From: a virus
IMG/VR virus record: IMGVR_UViG_3300005731_000032
Coordinates: 1-34,204 of that record
Strand: one strand, 5' to 3'
Length of the DNA stretch: 34,204 nucleotides
The notes beneath the pieces are model-generated. The model had not been told where the DNA came from. It saw only the letters and a list, made by a program, of their open reading frames with translations, and ran no database searches. This document shows positions 30,544 through 34,204 of the stretch, piece by piece; positions within the stretch are counted from its first letter, which is position 1; each line of letters opens with the position of its first letter. The translations under genes and the position numbers were made by a program.

Positions 30544-31109
30544 ACTTGCAACACTACGCAGAAATCAAAAGGGGGCTGACCAGCTGGAACGCTTTTGTTA
30601 GAGAGCAGAGAGCAAAGAACTTTGCCTGGGGGGGCGATCTCCGGGATGCCTATCTCCGGGGGGGCGATCTCCGGGGGGGCGATCTCCGAGAGGCCGATCT
30701 CCGAGAAGCCGATCTCCGAGAAGCCGATCTCCGAGAGGCCGATCTCCGAGAGGCCGATCTCCTGGGTGCCAACTTCCGGGATGCCGATCTCCGGGGCACT
30801 AAGTTTAGCGATGTTCCTATCCGCCCAGAGGATCTCCTAGAGCAAATCGCGGTAGCGATCCGTAAGCCAGGGGCGCTAGACATGTATGATTGGCATACTT
30901 GCGAAACTACGCATTGCCTCGGCGGTTGGGCTGCTTATCTAACCCCTGGCGGAGTAGAGTTCGCAAGAAAGACCTCAGACCACCTTGCCGGTGTGTTACT
31001 AGCTCCTGAGTTGGCTCATCTGTTCTATAAGGATCACGTGACCGCCCTTAGAGAGACGGAGAAATACTTACCAGAAGGATACACAGCACCAGAGGAGGCA
31101 GCAGAATGA
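30540..31109 (+). CDS. Pentapeptide-repeat protein with C-terminal Cys/His domain
   Basis: A 189-residue protein. Residues 31-90 are twelve consecutive pentapeptides (GGDLR, DAYLR, then five near-identical EADLR-type, GANFR, DADLR), which should form a right-handed square beta-helix. Residues 90-170 hold a separate domain with YDWHTCETTHCLGGWAAYL, a Cys/His pattern I have seen in phage-associated proteins. Some pentapeptide proteins mimic DNA and inhibit gyrase, but this array is short. ATG 30540 is used, coupled to the previous stop. Confidence 0.75.
   Translation: MNLQHYAEIKRGLTSWNAFVREQRAKNFAWGGDLRDAYLRGGDLRGGDLREADLREADLREADLREADLREADLLGANFRDADLRGTKFSDVPIRPEDLLEQIAVAIRKPGALDMYDWHTCETTHCLGGWAAYLTPGGVEFARKTSDHLAGVLLAPELAHLFYKDHVTALRETEKYLPEGYTAPEEAAE
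30630..30809 (+). repeat. 15-bp tandem repeat within pentapeptide gene
   Basis: Twelve in-frame 15-base units with core GCCGATCTCCGAGA. The central five units (30690-30764) differ at very few positions, so they probably expanded recently by slippage. Copy number may differ between related phages. Confidence 0.8.
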
Positions 31110-31402
31110 GCGACTGGATTAAGTTCGACGCCAAGAATCCGGAGACGTGGCCCGGGAAATTAGAGAGCGTAATTGCCTACAGCACTGGCCTGGGGTGGAG
31201 CGAGATGGCTTTTAATAATGCCGAAGGCGATATTTGGTTTTCTGTGGATGGTCTCGCGGTTCCTGCCAAGCGAGTCACTCACTACATGATTCCAACCAAG
31301 CCCAGTGATCACGTTTCGGTGCCAAGGGAGTTGAGTGATAAGGACGCGATCAAACTCAGCTTAAAGGGCAGCCTTGATCTAGACGAAGTGATCGGCGAAT
31401 GA
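31106..31402 (+). CDS. DUF551-like protein
   Basis: A 98-residue protein coupled by ATGA on both sides. An early Trp (MSDWIKFDAKNPETWPG), a middle strand set (ESVIAYSTGLGWSEMAF) and the VTHYMIPTKPSDH end echo the DUF551 pattern (W...P...V..VTHW.P.P). That family occurs widely in phages with no known biochemical role. The end is extended by an acidic helix. Confidence 0.6.
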   Translation: MSDWIKFDAKNPETWPGKLESVIAYSTGLGWSEMAFNNAEGDIWFSVDGLAVPAKRVTHYMIPTKPSDHVSVPRELSDKDAIKLSLKGSLDLDEVIGE

Positions 31403-32619
31403 ACCAAGCCCCAACACCCCAAGAATCGGCAGCACTAGCCCGAGAACGAGAAGCAATCTACAGAGAGCAAAGCAATATGATCACAGTAAAAGCAAAAAAC
31501 GAAGAAACCGGCGAGGAGTTCAGCGGGTCGCTGACTCAAGTAATCAAAGACCAAGAGACGCCCAAGCCGCCAATCATGGAACCTCGCAACGGCATGTATT
31601 ATGTCGAGGACTTCTTCCCGCCAAACAAGAAGCGGGATCTAATGTTAGGAAAGCTCGATGCTTCCCCTTACGTCCAAGCGGCAATCAATGCATCTTGGGG
31701 TTGGAACATGAATCAATACCAGGCTTGGGAGCCTGGAGCAGAGAGCAACCCGCCACCGTTCAAGGGGGATCCTGAAGCATGGGCTCGTTCGTCTGCTTCG
31801 ATTTCCTATCCTGTGGTTCTCCCGCCTTGCCGGCTATGGATTGTGAGAGACATTAACCTCCCGCAATGTGTTCCGCTTCTAGGCGCTGGAGGCGGGAGTG
31901 TGTTCACGGGGTCAGAGCTGTTCTTTTTTGGTGACGCCGCCGTCAATGTGCTTGGAAATCTGGAAAGCAAACACGGCCCTTTCCAGATGCTTCGAGGCAC
32001 GATTGCTGGAATCAAGTTCATCCCGGATGCATGGAGCCCGATTGTGCTACATGGGAGTCTTTCGAATTTCAAGATCTCTAATTGCCACTTCTCGTCGGTC
32101 AACTTTCGGGAGGGGCGTATGATCCACGTAGCTGATGAGGGAGGCGGGTCTGAATTCGGTAACGTTTATGCAGGCCAAACACTCAAGGAAGTAACTATTG
32201 AGGATTGCCAGATTGAAGGAGGACGAGCCGGCGTGACGCTCGTAAACGGTCGCAATCTGAACATCCACAACAACACAATCATGTATACTCCGCTCGGTCT
32301 TGAGATTCGCAACTGCGACACTGTGAGGATCACGTCAAACAATATCCTAGGCACTAAGCCAAGGGACGCAATTCAAGTAGCTAAGCAAGCCGGAATCATT
32401 GCCGGGGGGACTGAGATCATGGCAGTTGGCAATCAGCTCACAGACCTTGACCTAGGGGCAGCGGTTAACGGTAAGTCGAACCACTTCTACCTTAACGATT
32501 GGAGTAACACTCCCGAAGGCAAAACAGGGAGAGAAGCGAACATTGATCCAAGCTGGACAAGCCCGGAAGACTTTGGGCCAATCAAGAAGGGCGACAAGGC
32601 ACCGTATGCGGGGGAATGA
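31399..32619 (+). CDS. Right-handed beta-helix protein
   Basis: A 406-residue protein with a pectate-lyase-like beta-helix. The coils run from about residue 150 to 355, with regular turns such as FKISNCHFSSVNF, LKEVTIEDCQIEGG, RNLNIHNNTIMYTPLGLEI and DTVRITSNNILGT. The first 60 residues are polar and flexible, and the C-terminus is disordered-looking. Tailspike depolymerases share this fold. No signal peptide. It lies among early accessory genes, not with the tail genes, so it could be a tailspike in an unusual place or an intracellular enzyme. Confidence 0.7.
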   Translation: MNQAPTPQESAALAREREAIYREQSNMITVKAKNEETGEEFSGSLTQVIKDQETPKPPIMEPRNGMYYVEDFFPPNKKRDLMLGKLDASPYVQAAINASWGWNMNQYQAWEPGAESNPPPFKGDPEAWARSSASISYPVVLPPCRLWIVRDINLPQCVPLLGAGGGSVFTGSELFFFGDAAVNVLGNLESKHGPFQMLRGTIAGIKFIPDAWSPIVLHGSLSNFKISNCHFSSVNFREGRMIHVADEGGGSEFGNVYAGQTLKEVTIEDCQIEGGRAGVTLVNGRNLNIHNNTIMYTPLGLEIRNCDTVRITSNNILGTKPRDAIQVAKQAGIIAGGTEIMAVGNQLTDLDLGAAVNGKSNHFYLNDWSNTPEGKTGREANIDPSWTSPEDFGPIKKGDKAPYAGE

Positions 32620-32620
32620 T

Positions 32621-32932
32621 ATGAGTATTGTTGAGCCAAAGGCTGTTGAATTATTTGAATGCGCTGGATGCGGTTTAGGGGTTAGAAGGCCCCATCATTG
32701 GACCGACAGCAGGGTCGGTAGCTCAGAAGTGTTAGGCGGCAGCTGCGTTTCTGGCCAAGTGGGCGTTCATTATGGAAAAGGTGTGAACACCGTGTTGTGC
32801 AATCGTTGCAAAGCAAAAGCTTACATACTGCTTGCACAATTTGAAGACGAGGAAATATCTAGGGATTGTGCTTGCAGAGTTTTTGACCTAGCTGACGCTG
32901 ATCTAATAAGGCCAATGCGCAATCAATTATAG
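32621..32932 (+). CDS. Four-Cys zinc-binding protein
   Basis: A 103-residue protein with Cys14-x2-Cys17 (CAGC) and Cys60-x2-Cys63 (CNRC), likely one zinc site joining a beta-like core. The frame extends upstream into the beta-helix gene, but ATG 32621, just after that gene's stop, is chosen. Codons for GVNT at 54-57 contain the dispersed palindrome (32780-32791). Possible DNA- or protein-binding role. Confidence 0.65.
   Translation: MSIVEPKAVELFECAGCGLGVRRPHHWTDSRVGSSEVLGGSCVSGQVGVHYGKGVNTVLCNRCKAKAYILLAQFEDEEISRDCACRVFDLADADLIRPMRNQL
32780..32791. promoter_or_regulatory. Dispersed palindrome, site 2
   Basis: Exact GGTGTGAACACC, preceded by A, in the zinc-binding gene. It matches sites at 27226 and 33695 without a mismatch. 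In all three the bases read GVNT in frame. Confidence 0.5.
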
Positions 32933-32943
32933 GAAAAGACGAA

Positions 32944-33138
32944 ATGAGTAATCAAAAAGAGTTGGAGGCAGAAATTACAAAGTTCTTTAGCTGTAGCGAA
33001 GCGAGGGCAATGGAGCAGCATGAAGCACGCATGGCGGAAGTCAGAAGAGTCGTGGTATGGTTACTAGTAACTATAGTCTTGTGCATAATGCACGTAGGTC
33101 TAGCAGTAGCGTTATTGGTTTTGGGGGGCTCTCAATGA
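32944..33138 (+). CDS. Small single-span membrane protein
   Basis: A 64-residue protein. A soluble, acidic/basic N-terminus with one Cys (MSNQKELEAEITKFFSC) is followed by one C-terminal membrane span at 36-60 (VVVWLLVTIVLCIMHVGLAV). AGGAAAAGACGAA precedes the ATG. The topology is probably N-in with the tail in the membrane. The end overlaps the next gene by ATGA. Confidence 0.65.
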   Translation: MSNQKELEAEITKFFSCSEARAMEQHEARMAEVRRVVVWLLVTIVLCIMHVGLAVALLVLGGSQ

Positions 33139-33329
33139 GTGTTGAAGCACGGTGTCCGTTGTGCAAAGTCGGCATCCTGTCTTGGCATGATACCAACATG
33201 AAAAACCAGACGGACATGGGTAACGGCGATCCTTATTTCATGTGCTCGAATCAAATGAAATGCGGTCTCGTTGTCAGCACAAGGACCAGTGGTGATATTC
33301 GAGGCGCTTACAAAAGGATAATGAGGTGA
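33135..33329 (+). CDS. Lar-like zinc-ribbon protein
   Basis: A 64-residue protein with Cys pairs CPLCKVG (7-13) and CSNQMKCG near 37-44, then TSGDIRGAYKRIMR. This resembles the short zinc ribbons annotated as Lar-type restriction alleviation proteins, which end in an Ala/Trp-Asn motif that is missing here. The Lar link is therefore tentative. ATG 33135 overlaps the previous stop. Confidence 0.55.
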   Translation: MSVEARCPLCKVGILSWHDTNMKNQTDMGNGDPYFMCSNQMKCGLVVSTRTSGDIRGAYKRIMR

Positions 33330-33406
33330 AAAAACAGAGGAAGACGAACGGTTGTCAGTGAGTTCTGACGATTCTATCGACCACTAAGAAAAGACTGTCA
33401 AGACAA

Positions 33407-33730
33407 ATGAGAGATTACAAATACAAGGTTGAGGATCTTCACTCCCGCGATGAGGAGCCAGAAGCGAGTCAAGAGAGAGCGGCTTTGATAGCAGCAGCAG
33501 CGGGTCATCTAGGTGAGGTCTACCTGTGGATATGGGGCAAAGAGAAGAGCAGGACAGGGCCTCGATACGCTCGATTTGTGACCATTGCAACGATCATGGG
33601 TAAGATGACACCGGTGCAGGCAGCAAAGGAAGCACGATGCTCACCAGAGGTGATATACATGAATCGAAGGGACTTTTTCGAGAGGTTTAGCGAGGGTGTG
33701 AACACCCAGGGTAAAGGGGGGGAGCAGTGA
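33407..33730 (+). CDS. Small HTH-like protein near late genes
   Basis: A 107-residue protein. Residues 64-95 (KMTPVQAAKEARCSPEVIYMNRRDFFERF) resemble a HTH. A helical Ala-rich segment (AALIAAAAGHLGEVYLWIW) precedes it. Codons for GVNT carry a 14-base perfect-arm palindrome, GGGTGTGAACACCC (33694-33707). Its position at the end of the early operon, just before the packaging genes, is where lambda-like phages keep late-gene regulators such as Q; that role is speculative. Confidence 0.6.
   Translation: MRDYKYKVEDLHSRDEEPEASQERAALIAAAAGHLGEVYLWIWGKEKSRTGPRYARFVTIATIMGKMTPVQAAKEARCSPEVIYMNRRDFFERFSEGVNTQGKGGEQ
33694..33707. promoter_or_regulatory. Dispersed palindrome, site 3
   Basis: GGGTGTGAACACCC, six-base arms around GA, inside the HTH-like gene. 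The 12-base core is identical to the sites at 27226 and 32780. It lies about 500 bases from the right end. Confidence 0.5.
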
Positions 33731-33906
33731 TTACTGGCGAAGTGTTTTGGTTTGGTTTCTTAGTTGGGGTGTTACTTGTGCTGATTGGTTTGTTTGTGTG
33801 GTCAGTGATAGGTTGGATGGCTGAAGACGCTGCTGAGCGAAAAGTTAGGGAGCACATGAGGAAGGTTAGGAGAATCTTGAAGAAAAGAAATGAACAAGAA
33901 AGGTAA
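33727..33906 (+). CDS. 59-residue membrane protein
   Basis: GTG-started frame overlapping the previous stop: MITGEVFWFGFLVGVLLVLI, a strong membrane span (5-30) with WSVIGWM, then a basic helix (VREHMRKVRRILKKRNE). It was found by direct reading and ends three bases before the next start. A small inner-membrane protein with a cytoplasmic basic tail; possible holin or exclusion factor. Confidence 0.6.
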   Translation: MITGEVFWFGFLVGVLLVLIGLFVWSVIGWMAEDAAERKVREHMRKVRRILKKRNEQER

Positions 33907-33909
33907 GAT

Positions 33910-34140
33910 ATGAGCAGTTCAAGCAGCAGTAGTTCGGGAGGTGTTGGAGTGTTGGGGTTGTTGGGGGTTTTATTCGTCGGTTTGAAGCTGACAGGGTTTG
34001 TATCCTGGTCGTGGTGGTGGGTCACTGCGCCGCTCTGGGGAGAGTTTGCCTTGTCTCTGTTAGTCTGTCTTGGGGCTCTCACGCTTGCTTTTGTTATTCA
34101 ATCATGCGTGGCGATGTGGGTCTTTTTGAGGGGGAAATGA
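33910..34140 (+). CDS. Small two-span protein, 'transmembrane Fragile-X-F'-like
   Basis: A 76-residue protein beginning with a Ser run (MSSSSSSSSGGVGVLGLLG), then a span ending LKLTGFVSWSWWWVTAPLW and a second span (SLLVCLGALTLAFVIQ). The Ser/Gly start, LKLTG and WSWWWV string match small phage proteins commonly labelled transmembrane Fragile-X-F. Their function is unknown; holin activity has been guessed from topology only. It is the last gene before the right end. Confidence 0.75.
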   Translation: MSSSSSSSSGGVGVLGLLGVLFVGLKLTGFVSWSWWWVTAPLWGEFALSLLVCLGALTLAFVIQSCVAMWVFLRGK

Positions 34141-34204
34141 GGGTTTTTCACGGGCAGGAGGCACCCCCCATTAAGGAATCTTTTTGAGGCCCACCCCAAG
34201 AAGC
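34141..34204. other. Right-end noncoding stretch, candidate packaging region
   Basis: No gene is seen in the last 64 bases, which contain AGGAGGCACCCCCC and a CCCACCCC block. With the AT-rich repeats at bases 4-26, this would form the region just upstream of the small terminase if the molecule is circular. A cos site is plausible but no cut or overhang can be read. Confidence 0.3.

Noticed and set aside
30650-30883. Minus-strand Arg/Ser repeat protein
   Set aside because: It is the antisense shadow of the pentapeptide repeat DNA.
33687-34082. Minus-strand Pro/Thr/Asn-rich frame of 131 codons
   Set aside because: It is antisense to two convincing small membrane-protein genes, and its low-complexity composition follows from their codons.
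1-34204. Direct terminal repeats at the two ends
   Set aside because: The first and last tens of bases share no visible identical stretch, so circular closure cannot be shown from repeats.

Overview
The window looks like the complete or nearly complete genome of a temperate siphovirus-type phage of about 34 kb. It is linearised just upstream of the terminase genes, as in lambda. The order is small and large terminase, portal, S49 protease, scaffold-like protein, two capsid paralogues, head-tail joining, tail, lysis-like membrane genes and large virion protein. Then come a glycan-modifying cassette, attP and integrase, a divergent control region, recombination and replication genes, and a run of small accessory genes. 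Nothing in it is clearly a bacterial chromosomal gene. A 45-base 3' end of a tRNA-Val(GAC) sits beside the integrase with phage genes on both sides. That is what an unintegrated attP looks like, so this reads as a free phage genome rather than an integrated prophage. The host cannot be fixed from the sequence. Weak Shine-Dalgarno sites and the style of the tail-chaperone and tape-measure genes remind me of phages from Verrucomicrobia-like aquatic bacteria, but that is low-confidence inference.

Regions: (1) 64-7991, packaging and head genes, ending at a strong hairpin terminator (8027-8067). (2) 8070-14493, head-tail joining, tail terminator, tail tube candidate, chaperone, short tape measure, and a tail fibre with a LamG-like region. 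(3) 14497-15727, a lipoprotein and two membrane proteins that may be the lysis genes, although no peptidoglycan hydrolase is recognisable anywhere. (4) 15737-19564, a small beta-rich virion protein and a giant 1151-residue virion protein. (5) 19561-21409, a zinc-ribbon protein, a GT9-like glycosyltransferase and an FkbM methyltransferase. (6) 21410-22819, a terminator, attP with paired arm-type repeats, and a tyrosine integrase. (7) 22800-23558 on the minus strand, two tandem ribbon-helix-helix (RHH) paralogues and a tiny membrane protein. (8) 23580-23735, the divergent control region with two operator-like dyads. (9) 23736-34140, a long rightward operon: two more RHH proteins, an excisionase-like HTH protein, RecT, SSB, RusA, a lambda-O-like initiator with an iteron origin inside its gene, DnaB helicase, a pentapeptide-repeat protein, a beta-helix protein, zinc-ribbon proteins and small membrane proteins. 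This operon runs on towards the terminase genes across the packaging end.

The genes work together as a standard temperate cycle: integration at a tRNA-Val gene, a lysogeny switch, origin-driven replication with RecT/SSB/RusA recombination, and headful or cos packaging. The unusual parts are as follows. The switch appears to be built from four small RHH proteins, with no CI/Cro-type HTH pair. A G9 homopolymer lies where a one-base change would fuse two of those RHH genes into one protein. A palindrome family, AGGTGYRARCACCT, is paired in the control region and scattered through distant early genes. An iteron array with 21-bp phasing encodes a heptapeptide repeat. There are two full-length capsid paralogues. 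Several genes under 60 codons, read directly from the sequence, fill most gaps in the early operon through ATGA start/stop overlaps.
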